Shown here piece after piece: positions 8,943-16,804 of a DNA stretch of 64,000 nucleotides. The translations under genes were made by a program, and so were the position numbers. How positions within the stretch are numbered: the stretch's first letter is position 1; each line of letters starts with the position of its first letter. This DNA is from Clostridiales bacterium (GTDB lineage: Bacteria; Bacillota; Clostridia; Christensenellales; CAG-138). The stretch is from positions 40,577 to 104,576 of the forward strand of contig JAILRE010000050.1 in assembly GCA_024698505.1 (NCBI GenBank), written 5' to 3'. The notes under the pieces are model-generated. The model made no database searches and was not told where the DNA came from. It was given only the letters and a program-made list of their open reading frames with translations.

Positions 8943-9248
8943 ATGAAGCTGTCGATGATATTCAAAGAAAAACCAAAGCAATGGGGCTTTCGCGGGGATC
9001 CGTATTTCTGGGATCATCTCCGAAAGAAGGCTGAAAACATGGAACTGATCACTCCCGACGAACTCGAGGAGTGGATAAAAGCGGAATACCTTTCGGTTTC
9101 GGGCAAGGCTTTGACAGACGAATACGGCGATTTTGCCGTTGTCGACGAATTCGCTCACGGGGGAATGAGCTCCGGCGGAGTCGATAACATTTGGTGGATG
9201 GAAAATGGCATACCTCTGCTGAAGAGCAGGCTCGCCGCGCTCCTGTAA
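8943..9248 (+). CDS. Small conserved protein of unknown function
   Basis: This 101-residue protein begins MKLSMIFKEKPKQWGFRGDPYFWD. I recognise it as similar in style to small uncharacterised Bacillota proteins that share the WGxRGDPYxW motif, but cannot name a function. It has no membrane segment, signal peptide or cysteine pairs. The ending is rich in Gly and Trp (SSGGVDNIWWMENGIPLL). An excellent AAAAGGAGG ribosome binding site precedes the ATG. About 120 bases without a gene separate it from the frameshifted acetyltransferase. It is free-standing inside the acetyltransferase patch. Confidence 0.72.
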   Translation: MKLSMIFKEKPKQWGFRGDPYFWDHLRKKAENMELITPDELEEWIKAEYLSVSGKALTDEYGDFAVVDEFAHGGMSSGGVDNIWWMENGIPLLKSRLAALL

Positions 9249-9365
9249 GCCCACAGCCGCTCCGGTAATAAATGAAACAGATTTATAAAATCAAGTAATT
9301 AATCGGCGTTTGGCTCTGCGCCGAGAACGGCGAAACAGTAAGCAATGACGCAAGGAGATCCCGAA

Positions 9366-10145
9366 ATGGTTTGCGAGCTTCATGACACGGCAAAAGCCGA
9401 AGCTCTATTTAAGGGCATGGAGGATTCTTTGATCCTCTCCTGCCTGCAGAATATGATGGACGGAAAGATATACGTGACCGATCCCGAGGACCCGAGATCC
9501 GCTATGGCGTATGTCGCGGGCTTCGCGTTTTACGCGGGATCACCCGACGAGGAGCTTGCGGCCTTCACTCCGAACGGATCCTTCGAAATGGTCGCGCAGG
9601 ACGAAGCCTGGGCAAGGCTGCTGAAAGATAAGCACCCCTGCGCAGTTACGTACACCCGCTACGCGATCAAAAAGGATACTAAGTTCGACCGAAAAAAGCT
9701 CGAAGCTCTGGCGGCTTCGCTTCCTTCCGGGTATGAAATAAGAAGGATAGACGCCGATCTTTACCGCGTTTGCCTGCAAAACGAGCTGTTCGAGTGCTGC
9801 GTATCGAACTTCGCATCGGAACGGGACTATCTGGAACACGGGCGCGGATTTGCCGTGATGAAGGACGGCGATATGGTTTCCTCCGCCTCGTCCTACTCCG
9901 TGTACCGCGAGGGAGTCGAAGTCGAGATAGATACCGTTGAGGAGGAACGCCGCAGGGGGCTTGCATCCGCCGTCGCGGCAAAGCTTATTCTTTCCTGTCT
10001 CGACGACGGTCTTTATCCCAGCTGGGACGCCGCGAATATGGAATCGGTGCGTCTTGCTCAAAAGCTCGGCTACGAGCTCAAAGGCGAATACAAAACGCTT
10101 TTTGTGAGAGACGTCTGCGATCATGCCGTCGATCCGGGCAAATGA
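9366..10145 (+). CDS. GNAT acetyltransferase (GNAT_acetyltran/PF12746-like)
   Basis: The start at 9366 is preferred because CAAGGAG lies eight bases upstream; a longer frame opening at 9345 would place that site inside the gene. The 259-residue protein has an N-terminal alpha-helical part (residues about 1-100), then a GNAT core with GFAVMKDGDMVSSASSYSV, the strand EVEIDTVEEERRRGLA and helix ASAVAAKLILSCLDDG, and SWDAANMESVRLAQKLGYEL. This layout corresponds to the larger two-part acetyltransferases of the PF12746 type. It is the only member of the patch with the higher GC content and codon use of the surrounding chromosome. Substrate unknown. Confidence 0.82.
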   Translation: MVCELHDTAKAEALFKGMEDSLILSCLQNMMDGKIYVTDPEDPRSAMAYVAGFAFYAGSPDEELAAFTPNGSFEMVAQDEAWARLLKDKHPCAVTYTRYAIKKDTKFDRKKLEALAASLPSGYEIRRIDADLYRVCLQNELFECCVSNFASERDYLEHGRGFAVMKDGDMVSSASSYSVYREGVEVEIDTVEEERRRGLASAVAAKLILSCLDDGLYPSWDAANMESVRLAQKLGYELKGEYKTLFVRDVCDHAVDPGK

Positions 10146-10200
10146 ATATGGACGCGTGATCGGAGACGCCTGCATTATTATAGACGGCCTCACCTTCTGA

Positions 10201-10500
10201 AAATCTGTAAAGCTAGGCTATGTAATGGTCATATACGACTATGATATCCCGGAATACGATATCTGGCATATGATGATGGACAGCTCGGAGCAGGGCAAGG
10301 GTTACGGCAAAGAAGCTCTCAACAGGGTTCTCGAATACATCAGTACGAAGCCCTTCGGCAATTCGGACAGAGCAGCCCTGACATGCGGGAAGAACAATAC
10401 AGTGGCTATGAAGCTTTATGAAAGAATGGGCTTCTCGGCAACCGGCGCGGAGGATGAAGACGAGATAGAAATGGCTCTGACGCTTTCACAGCATAAATAG
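10201..10500 (+). pseudogene. Remnant of a GNAT acetyltransferase (C-terminal half)
   Basis: The open frame after a TGA at 10198-10200 reads KSVKLGYVMVIYDYDIPEYDIWHMMMD and continues through SSEQGKGYGKEALNRVLEYI, the acetyl-CoA loop and helix, to MKLYERMGFSATGAEDE. It therefore holds only the second half of a GNAT domain: the strands before the central hydrophobic strand are missing. The only ATG, at 10225, lies inside the central strand and has no ribosome binding site. The upstream 100 bases contain no frame that restores an N-terminus, so I call it a degraded remnant rather than a short functional gene. Confidence 0.62.
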
Positions 10501-10533
10501 CCGTTCGTATCAGATCAATAAAAGGAGGCAAAT

Positions 10534-10845
10534 ATGGATCGCATCACAAGGATAAAAAAGATGGAGGAATGCCTTAACGTTTCGGAAAAGGCGTTGGACA
10601 GGGCTACCGAAGCCCTCGACGAGCTTGAAAAGTCGATGAAGGCCTTCGACAAGCTCAGTAAGTATTACGGAAGCACGCTGTGGATGTCGGATTTCGAGGC
10701 CGACGAGGCCGGCAAGCTTCCCGAGGATCTTAAAAGGGGCGTGCTTTCGGAGGACGCGGCATACAACGTGATCGTCGGCTACCGCGATATGACCGTCAGA
10801 ATGATGAGGATCGCTGCGACGCTGACCGAGAACGTGCTTATGTAA
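10534..10845 (+). CDS. DUF4298 family protein
   Basis: This 103-residue protein is predicted to be largely alpha-helical and coiled (residues 1-45, rich in E, K, A and L), followed by the family signature DFEADEAGKLPEDLKRGVLSED. This matches DUF4298, a small family often found in Bacillota and of unknown function. An AAAAGGAGG ribosome binding site lies seven to eight bases before the ATG. It closes the acetyltransferase patch and is followed by a strong terminator. Confidence 0.85.
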   Translation: MDRITRIKKMEECLNVSEKALDRATEALDELEKSMKAFDKLSKYYGSTLWMSDFEADEAGKLPEDLKRGVLSEDAAYNVIVGYRDMTVRMMRIAATLTENVLM

Positions 10846-10851
10846 ACGAAA

Positions 10852-10886
10852 AACAGCTCTTCGAAGTTATCGAAGAGCTGTTTTAT
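10852..10886. terminator. Bidirectional intrinsic terminator
   Basis: Thirteen-base arms AACAGCTCTTCGA and TCGAAGAGCTGTT surround a five-base loop, with T-rich sequence on the right and A-rich sequence on the left. It lies between the converging DUF4298 gene and the M20 peptidase gene and can serve both. Confidence 0.88.
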
Positions 10887-10894
10887 TTTGCTAA

Positions 10895-12025
10895 TTATTC
10901 GAAATGGGCCTTCAAAACGAGCTCGAAGGCAATTTTCAGCCCGTCCCTCAGCGAATCGATCTCAAGCCATTCGTCCCTTGTGTGCTCGCCCTTGCCGGAA
11001 TACAGGCCGAACGTAACCGCGGGCACTCCGAGCGAAAGCGGGATATTGGCGTCGGTCGAGCCCATTCCCCTTTTGACGTTCCCGCTTCTGACGGAGGTGA
11101 TAGCGGTTTCGCATCTTGCGAGCAGAGCGTCGTAGGCGTCCCTGTCCACCCTGCCTCCGCAGGGGCGTTCCCCTATCAGTTCGGCGGAGAATTCGGCTCC
11201 CCTCCCCTGCGCGTCCCACATCAGCTCCTGGAAGCGTTCGCGCATGAACGCGAGGGCAATGCGGTCGTCCGAGCGGTACTCGTACAGTATCTCGCAGGAG
11301 GGCGCGATGGTGTTGACGGAGGTGCCGCCGTTTATCATGCCGACGTTATAGGTGGTTTTGACGCCGCTGATATCGGGAAGCTGCTGCGAATACAGCGCGG
11401 TCACGAGCTCGGACATTCGGTGTATGGCGTTGGGGCTGCCGAAATCCCCGAAGGAATGGCCGCCCTGAGTTTTTGCATTAACGCGCCATCTTTCGCTTCC
11501 GACGGCTTTGACGATCATACCGTCTTCGAAAGTGCAGTCGAAGGAGACGAGCTCCTTTATCCTGCCCGCGTTGTCCTTCATAATTTGCCTTACGCCCTTG
11601 AGATTGCCGAGGCCCTCCTCGCAGGAATTGAGCACGAACAGCACGGGCGATTTGGGCTTACGCCCGGTTTCGAGTATGTATCGGATGAGCGTCAATATAG
11701 CCGTGACGTTGGCGGTGTCGTCGCCTATACCGGGGGCAAAGAGCCTGCCGTCCTCCTCCCTGACGGGAAGCGGCTCCGTATCGGGGAAAACCACGTCCGT
11801 ATGAGCGGAATAAACGGTGATATCCGACGTCCCCTCGTCTATCCCGAAGGGGACGCAGACGTTCTTAGCCTCGTCCGTATAGACGCCCTCCGCTCCCCAG
11901 CCGCGCAAGAGCCCAGTAATGAACTCTACCCTCTTTTCCTCATGGTGAGAAGGGGCGGGTATCGCGGCGAGTGTTTTCAAAAGCTCAACGTGATTGGCAA
12001 ATTCGGTTTTTATCCAGCTGTTCAT
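10895..12025 (-). CDS. M20-family metallopeptidase/deacylase
   Basis: The 376-residue cytoplasmic enzyme shows the di-zinc pattern of the M20 family: YSAHTDVV (first His and Asp), GIGDDTANV (bridging Asp) and NSCEEGLGN (catalytic Glu plus metal Glu), with the late metal-binding region present. A dimerisation lid domain sits between about residues 180 and 290 (GGHSFGDFGSPNAIH). Family members cleave dipeptides, tripeptides or acyl-amino acids; I cannot say which substrate. It is a single-gene unit on the minus strand, back to back with the methyltransferase gene. GGAGGCC close before the start is a possible ribosome binding site. Confidence 0.87.
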   Translation of the reverse strand: MNSWIKTEFANHVELLKTLAAIPAPSHHEEKRVEFITGLLRGWGAEGVYTDEAKNVCVPFGIDEGTSDITVYSAHTDVVFPDTEPLPVREEDGRLFAPGIGDDTANVTAILTLIRYILETGRKPKSPVLFVLNSCEEGLGNLKGVRQIMKDNAGRIKELVSFDCTFEDGMIVKAVGSERWRVNAKTQGGHSFGDFGSPNAIHRMSELVTALYSQQLPDISGVKTTYNVGMINGGTSVNTIAPSCEILYEYRSDDRIALAFMRERFQELMWDAQGRGAEFSAELIGERPCGGRVDRDAYDALLARCETAITSVRSGNVKRGMGSTDANIPLSLGVPAVTFGLYSGKGEHTRDEWLEIDSLRDGLKIAFELVLKAHFE

Positions 12026-12097
12026 GGAGGCCTCCGTTATTTCTTTACAGCATTATAACCGCTCGGCCGGTCAATTTCAATCAAAAAAGCGTCAAAC

Positions 12098-12126
12098 TTG
12101 ACAAAATCGCGCTTCGAATTTATACT
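12098..12126 (+). promoter_or_regulatory. Sigma-A type promoter for the methyltransferase-GNAT pair
   Basis: TTGACA (12098-12103) and TATACT (12121-12126) are separated by exactly 17 bases, 30 bases before the methyltransferase ATG at 12156. The -35 element is a perfect consensus match. Confidence 0.72.
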
Positions 12127-12155
12127 TTTTTTATTACGTATTCAGAGGACACGAC

Positions 12156-12905
12156 ATGGATTATCAGGAGGTCAACGCCGAGACCATCGACAGATGGGCG
12201 GAAAGCGGCTGGGAATGGGGCAAGCCCATCGGACATGAGACATACGTTAAAGCAAAGCACGGCGAATGGGACGTTCTTCTCACCCCGTCGAAGCCCGTTC
12301 CGCACGAATGGTTCGGCGAGCTTGTGGGAAAGAAGCTGCTCGGTCTCGCAAGCGGCGGCGGTCAGCAGATGCCCATCTTCGCGGCGCTCGGCGCGGAATG
12401 CACCGTGCTCGATTATTCAAAGAGGCAGCTTGAAAGCGAAAGGCTCGTTTCCGAGCGCGAGGGATATTCCATCCGCATTATAAGAGGCGATATGACGAAG
12501 ACGCTCCCCTTCGCCGACGGAGAATTCGATATTGTTTTCCATCCCGTTTCGAACTGCTACGCGAGGGACGTCGCGCATATCTGGCGCGAATGCGCAAGGG
12601 TATTGAAAAAAGGCGGAATCCTTATTTCCGGGACGGATCATTTCGTCAATTACATCGTGGATGACGACGAGGAACGCATCGTAAATCATCTTCCTTTCGA
12701 CCCTCCTTCGGATCCAGCGCAGATGGAACAGCTGAGAAGGACTGACAGCGGCGTGCAGTTCTCGCACACGATCGCTGAGCAGATCGGCGGTCAGCTCGAA
12801 GCGGGCTTCATGCTGACGAACATATATGAGGACACCAACGGCTCGGGCAGGCTGCACGAGCTGAACATTCCCACATTCCTCGCTATGAGGTCTGTAAAAC
12901 TGTGA
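12156..12905 (+). CDS. Class I SAM-dependent methyltransferase
   Basis: The 249-residue protein has the Rossmann motif GKKLLGLASGGGQQMPIFAA (motif I), CTVLDYSKRQLESE (acidic end of strand 2), GDMTKTLPFADGEFDIVFH (motif II) and RVLKKGGILISG (motif III). These are typical of small-molecule methyltransferases of the UbiE/MenG-like group. The N-terminal INRWAESGWEWGKPI-like segment is a lid found in uncharacterised Bacillota members. The substrate is unknown. AGAGGACACGAC before the ATG gives a ribosome binding site. Only seven bases separate it from the next gene, so the two probably form an operon. Confidence 0.85.
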   Translation: MDYQEVNAETIDRWAESGWEWGKPIGHETYVKAKHGEWDVLLTPSKPVPHEWFGELVGKKLLGLASGGGQQMPIFAALGAECTVLDYSKRQLESERLVSEREGYSIRIIRGDMTKTLPFADGEFDIVFHPVSNCYARDVAHIWRECARVLKKGGILISGTDHFVNYIVDDDEERIVNHLPFDPPSDPAQMEQLRRTDSGVQFSHTIAEQIGGQLEAGFMLTNIYEDTNGSGRLHELNIPTFLAMRSVKL

Positions 12906-12912
12906 GGCGCAT

Positions 12913-13920
12913 ATGGAAAACAAAGGAACGGTTACAATCGAAACAAAAAGGCTGAGGCTCAGGAGATTCACTCCCGAGGATGCCTCCGCCATGTATAAAA
13001 ACTGGGCGAGCGACCCGGAAGTGACGAGGCATCTGACCTGGCCCGCTCATGCGGACGAAGGCGTTTCGGCTTCTGTCATTTCGTCGTGGGTGAAGGAATA
13101 CTCCTCCCCCGCCTATTATCAGTGGGCTATAGAGCTCAAAAGCCTTGGCGAACCCATAGGCGGCATCAGCGCTGTCGCAATCGACGAGAAAGCCGGCTCG
13201 GTTACTATCGGCTACTGCATTGGAAAACGCTTTTGGAATCAAGGGATCATGACGGAAGCCCTCGGCGCGGTGCTTGGATTCTTCTTCGAAGAGGTCAAGG
13301 CGCGCTGTGTGAACGCCTGTCACGATCCGCGAAACCCTCATTCGGGAATGGTAATGCGAAAATGCGGTATGAGATACGACGGTACGCTGCGCTGCAAAGG
13401 GCATAACAACCTCGGCCCCACCGACGAAGCCTGGCATTCGATACTACGCGGAGAATACTATAAAAACAAGCTCGGATATGAGATAGTTTGCATTTCCGAA
13501 AGGCCGGATCTTATCGAAAAGGCTTCCCGCTGGTTCCACGAAAAATGGGGCGTCCCGCTTGAAGCCTACGTTGAGAGCATGGAAGCATCGTTAGGTTCCC
13601 GAACATATCCCGAATGGTACGCTGCCATTCTGAACGGAAGAATAATAGCCGGCCTCGGCGTTATAGAAAACGACTTCCATAACAGGAAGGATCTTGCGCC
13701 GAACGTCTGCGCCGTCTATACGGAGCCGGAATTCCGCAATATGGGCATAGCTGGCGTGCTGCTTGACGGCGTTTGCGAGCATATGCGAAAAAGAGGCGTT
13801 TCACCACTCTATCTCTTAACGGATCACGATTCCTTCTACGAGCGATACGGATGGGAATTCCTGACCATGGCTCAGGGCGACGGCGAGCCCGATCTTTCGA
13901 GATTGTACGTTCATCTTTGA
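12913..13920 (+). CDS. Fused RimJ/RimL-type and GNAT acetyltransferase
   Basis: The 335-residue product joins two GNAT domains. The first (about 1-175) starts ETKRLRLRRFTPEDASAMY and has IGYCIGKRFWNQGIMTEALGAV, the pattern of RimJ/RimL ribosomal-protein acetyltransferases and their relatives. The second (about 185-335) has VYTEPEFRNMGIAGVLLDGV and ends FYERYGWEFL. Both acetyl-CoA loops look intact. Substrates are unknown. It is placed seven bases after the methyltransferase, and GAGG before the ATG supports the start. It adds to the unusually high number of acetyltransferases between 6970 and 13920. Confidence 0.86.
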   Translation: MENKGTVTIETKRLRLRRFTPEDASAMYKNWASDPEVTRHLTWPAHADEGVSASVISSWVKEYSSPAYYQWAIELKSLGEPIGGISAVAIDEKAGSVTIGYCIGKRFWNQGIMTEALGAVLGFFFEEVKARCVNACHDPRNPHSGMVMRKCGMRYDGTLRCKGHNNLGPTDEAWHSILRGEYYKNKLGYEIVCISERPDLIEKASRWFHEKWGVPLEAYVESMEASLGSRTYPEWYAAILNGRIIAGLGVIENDFHNRKDLAPNVCAVYTEPEFRNMGIAGVLLDGVCEHMRKRGVSPLYLLTDHDSFYERYGWEFLTMAQGDGEPDLSRLYVHL

Positions 13921-13925
13921 GCAAA

Positions 13926-13959
13926 AAAACGGTCCTCTATAAAGAGGGCCGTTTTATTT
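13926..13959. terminator. Bidirectional intrinsic terminator
   Basis: AAAACGGTCCTCT pairs with AGAGGGCCGTTTT around a four-base loop, with A-runs on one side and TTTTATTTT on the other. It lies between the converging GNAT gene and alpha-amylase gene. Confidence 0.87.
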
Positions 13960-13968
13960 TGCGCTTGA

Positions 13969-15591
13969 TTATTTCAATATTACGCTCGTCTGGGAGCTGA
14001 GGGTAAGGATATTTCCCTCGAGCTTGGCTTCGCCCTTCCCAATGAAGGCGCGGATCCCGCTTACGGAGATATCGGTCACGGTGGAAAGATCGATCGTGAC
14101 GTCGGAACCGGTAGTATTATGTATCACTATTACGGAGCTGCCGTTATAAGTGGAGACGAATCCGCCGACGCGCATATCCTTGAAGGAGAGCGCCTTGTAA
14201 TCGCCCAAAGCGATCTCGGGATTCGCCCTGCGGATCATGATGAGCTTCTTATAATAATTGTAGAGGCTGTTTTCGTCCTTCAGCTGATCCGCGACGGGCG
14301 CGTCGACGCGGTTATCCGCGGGATAGGAAGCTCCCGTGGGATCCTTGACCTTGTCTTCGTCGCCCCATATCATAGCGAGGCGGCGGTTGGCGTCGGTATT
14401 GGAAGCGCCCCTCGAGCCCCTCATGCCGATCTCCTCACCGTAATAGATGAACGGTGTGCCCGGGCCGAGTATGTAGAGGTTGGCGCCCATCTGCATATAG
14501 AAGCTCGCGATCGTCAGGAAGCCTGCCGCCCTGTCCATATCGTGATTGGTGATGAAGGGAGTTATCGTAGCGCCATCCCTCATGGCCGAAACGCGCTTAA
14601 GGTAGTTCTCCGTGTAGGCGGTGAACTTGTTGACGTCGCCCTTTTTGGCGGCCTCGGCTATGATGCCGCTTGCCATCGCCTCCGCGAAGTCGAAGCAGTT
14701 CGTCGCCTTCATGTAAAGATCGGTTATGCCGTCGCCGTCCCATACCTCCGCGACGGTGTAGATATCGGGCTTCAGCTCCCTGAGCTTTGTCATGTACCAC
14801 TCCCAGAACTCGAGGCTCCTCTTGTGATCGCCGAAGTAGACGTATTTTGCGGCGTCAAAGCGGAAGCCGTCGACTCCGAGATCGATATAGTACTTCGCGA
14901 CTTCGAGCATCGTCCGGCGGACGAAATCGCTGTCATAGTTGAGCTCGGGCATATCGCCGGAGAAATTGCACTCGTAAAAATGCTTGGTGCCGGAGATCTG
15001 GCTGAACGTGCGCCCGGCGGGAGCGGAATCCGTTTCGGAATCGTACCAGGTGAAGAAATTGTAATAATCGCTGTCGGTATCGCCGTTCCTGTGAGCGACG
15101 ACGAATTTGTTGAACCACTCGTTCTGCTTGCCGGTATGATTGAGAACGAGGTCGAGTATCAGGTACACGCCCCGCTCGTGGCAAACGGAGATGAGCTCTT
15201 TAAGATCCTCCTCGGTACCGAATGTGCCGTCGACCTTATAGTAATCGGTGACGTCGTATTTATGATACGAGGGCGACTGGAATATGGGCGTGAGCCAGAT
15301 CCCCTCGATCCCGAGGGATCTGCCGGAATTCGGGTCGCCGTCGTTGAGGTAATCCATGCGGTCGATTATTCCCCTGAGATCGCCTATGCCGTCCCCGTTG
15401 GAATCGGAGAAGGAGCCGACGAATATCTCGTAGAACACGCGATCGTGGCCCGATTCCGTTTCGCTTGCCTTCAGATTATCGTCCTTTATCACGAACTCGC
15501 CGTTCGGATCCTGCGCGGGCTTCTTGCAGCCTGCCAAGAGCACGAACGCGGCGGCTAACAGAATAAGCAGCGCTCTCTTTGCGATCTTCAT
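13969..15591 (-). CDS. Alpha-amylase family lipoprotein (GH13)
   Basis: The 540-residue protein has a lipoprotein signal peptide with lipobox LLAG|C22, so it is probably tethered outside the membrane. The GH13 barrel follows with the conserved regions DLVLNHT (147-153), GFRFDAAKY (nucleophile D246), VAEVWDGD (acid/base E282) and ITNHD (D351). DSNGDGIGDLRGI is the common calcium/short-oligosaccharide signature near the start of the barrel. The C-terminal beta domain ends at residue 540. It should cleave alpha-1,4 glucans at the cell surface, giving oligosaccharides for the maltodextrin transporter encoded at 20507-26052. It is transcribed away from the other genes of the locus. Confidence 0.93.
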   Translation of the reverse strand: MKIAKRALLILLAAAFVLLAGCKKPAQDPNGEFVIKDDNLKASETESGHDRVFYEIFVGSFSDSNGDGIGDLRGIIDRMDYLNDGDPNSGRSLGIEGIWLTPIFQSPSYHKYDVTDYYKVDGTFGTEEDLKELISVCHERGVYLILDLVLNHTGKQNEWFNKFVVAHRNGDTDSDYYNFFTWYDSETDSAPAGRTFSQISGTKHFYECNFSGDMPELNYDSDFVRRTMLEVAKYYIDLGVDGFRFDAAKYVYFGDHKRSLEFWEWYMTKLRELKPDIYTVAEVWDGDGITDLYMKATNCFDFAEAMASGIIAEAAKKGDVNKFTAYTENYLKRVSAMRDGATITPFITNHDMDRAAGFLTIASFYMQMGANLYILGPGTPFIYYGEEIGMRGSRGASNTDANRRLAMIWGDEDKVKDPTGASYPADNRVDAPVADQLKDENSLYNYYKKLIMIRRANPEIALGDYKALSFKDMRVGGFVSTYNGSSVIVIHNTTGSDVTIDLSTVTDISVSGIRAFIGKGEAKLEGNILTLSSQTSVILK

Positions 15592-15628
15592 TTCATGATG
15601 CCTCTTTTCATGGTTTTTTCTTTCTATT

Positions 15629-15658
15629 ATCGTACAATATATACCCGTTCATTGTCAA
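15629..15658 (-). promoter_or_regulatory. Possible promoter for the alpha-amylase gene
   Basis: On the minus strand TTGACA (15658-15653) and TACGAT (15634-15629) are 18 bases apart, about 40 bases before the amylase ATG at 15591. The -35 is consensus and the -10 matches four of six positions. Confidence 0.5.
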
Positions 15659-15697
15659 GTGAACGCGGTAAAAAATAAACGCTTTAGGTCAAACCGC

Positions 15698-15725
15698 TTG
15701 CGAACGGAAAAACCTGTGATATAAT
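15698..15725 (+). promoter_or_regulatory. Promoter directly abutting the 15732 gene
   Basis: TTGCGA (15698-15703) and TATAAT (15720-15725) are 16 bases apart. The -10 lies only six bases before the ATG at 15732, so transcription should begin at or next to the start codon. No Shine-Dalgarno is visible, which would fit a leaderless message. Confidence 0.5.
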
Positions 15726-15731
15726 TAAAAT

Positions 15732-16217
15732 ATGGACAAACAGATAATTGAACTCTATGAAAAAGACGAGCCCTGCCTTCTTGAAAAGAGAGCGCGTATC
15801 TGGCGCGCGGTCGCGCTGGGCGTGGCTTTTTTGACGCTTACGGTCTGCGTGCTGCTCGTTATCAATATCAACAGGTTCCATTTCAACAAAGAGCTTGCCG
15901 CAGCCATAGCCGTCTGCACCGTCGGCGGTTGGACGGTCATTTCGCTAATGCATTTCCCCGCGGGCGACAGCCATAACGAGGCAAGGCACGCGAAGGCCAT
16001 ACTGGAAGCCGAGCGTGAAACGGTCCCTGGCAAGCTTACCGTTACGGACGAGCGGATCTACATCAAGAAAGCCGTAACGATGCGGAAGGTCTTGGTCGAA
16101 AACGGCGAAGAGAAAAAGAGCCTCTGGATCAACGAGCGCAAGCTTGGCGCGGTGAAAGGGCTTGAAACGAAAACGGTCTATGCGGCGAACGGCTTCGTAG
16201 CCGCCGTGGAGGTGTGA
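15732..16217 (+). CDS. Membrane protein of unknown function
   Basis: I do not recognise this 161-residue protein. An acidic N-terminal segment (DKQIIELYEKDEPCLLEKRAR) precedes two hydrophobic helices (about residues 30-48 and 54-72), and a soluble C-terminal domain of about 85 residues with the strand-like KLTVTDERIYIKKAVTMRK follows. The C-terminal part could be a small beta-rich domain. The stop is one base before the next ATG and the next ribosome binding site (GGAGGTG) is inside this gene, so both genes are expected to be translated together. The gene is placed in the galactan/starch locus but nothing in it shows a role in carbohydrate use. Confidence 0.68.
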   Translation: MDKQIIELYEKDEPCLLEKRARIWRAVALGVAFLTLTVCVLLVININRFHFNKELAAAIAVCTVGGWTVISLMHFPAGDSHNEARHAKAILEAERETVPGKLTVTDERIYIKKAVTMRKVLVENGEEKKSLWINERKLGAVKGLETKTVYAANGFVAAVEV

Positions 16218-16218
16218 C

Positions 16219-16788
16219 ATGATACTCTTCAAGCGCATACTTTCACAGCTTCACCGATACGTCGTTTGGGCGCTCGTTTCCGCGCTCATTTGCGGTTTCG
16301 TGTTCTTCCGCGTTACCGACGCCAAGAAGGAAAAGAAGATCACGATCTACGCGAGGGTCCCCTCCGTCTCGTGCGAGGAGCTTTCGCTCGAGCTTGAAAA
16401 GAACAAGCCCGAAGGAATAAAGCTCATCAATGTTCATCACTTCTCCTACGATCTTTTCGGCATGGACGTATTCGAGTCCGGCGACGTATTCATCATCTCC
16501 AAGAGCGACGCGGAGCTCTATAGGGCAAACCTCTGCGAGATAGCGGGCCGCGGCGAAAACGATCTTATTATAGACGGCAAGGTCTGCGGCTGGCTCTTCT
16601 ACGATGCGGAAAGCAGATCTTGCCCCGCCTCCTCATACTTCGATTTTACGTTCTACGAGGGCGACGGCTACGCCAACGAGGACTACTACATATGCTTCAA
16701 CAAGGATTCCGTGCATATCGGCGATATCAACGGATCCGCTGACGACGCCGCGATACAAACCGCGGAACACCTGCTTTCCCTTAAATAA
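16219..16788 (+). CDS. Membrane-anchored extracytoplasmic protein of unknown function
   Basis: The 189-residue product has one N-terminal transmembrane helix (about residues 14-31, VVWALVSALICGFVFFRV) and a soluble domain that probably faces outward. The domain has four or five cysteines (SVSCEEL, ANLCEIA, DGKVCGW, SRSCPAS, YICFNKD) but no motif that I know. The fold is unclear. It is translated from GGAGGTG placed at the end of the previous gene, so the two form a coupled pair. The galactanase gene starts 16 bases after its stop, suggesting one transcript from 15698 onward. Confidence 0.68.
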   Translation: MILFKRILSQLHRYVVWALVSALICGFVFFRVTDAKKEKKITIYARVPSVSCEELSLELEKNKPEGIKLINVHHFSYDLFGMDVFESGDVFIISKSDAELYRANLCEIAGRGENDLIIDGKVCGWLFYDAESRSCPASSYFDFTFYEGDGYANEDYYICFNKDSVHIGDINGSADDAAIQTAEHLLSLK

Positions 16789-16804
16789 AGAACGGAGACC
16801 GAAA

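Noticed and set aside
10123..10200. 25-codon open frame before the GNAT remnant
   Set aside because: Too short, overlaps the preceding gene's end and shows no GNAT N-terminus.
14119..15558. 479-codon open frame opposite the alpha-amylase
   Set aside because: The amylase reading has a complete GH13 motif set; the opposite frame is repetitive in Val/Glu/Ile and has no family features.
16604..16804. Longer N-terminus for the galactanase
   Set aside because: The ATG at 16805 gives a proper lipoprotein signal peptide; the extension lies inside the previous gene.
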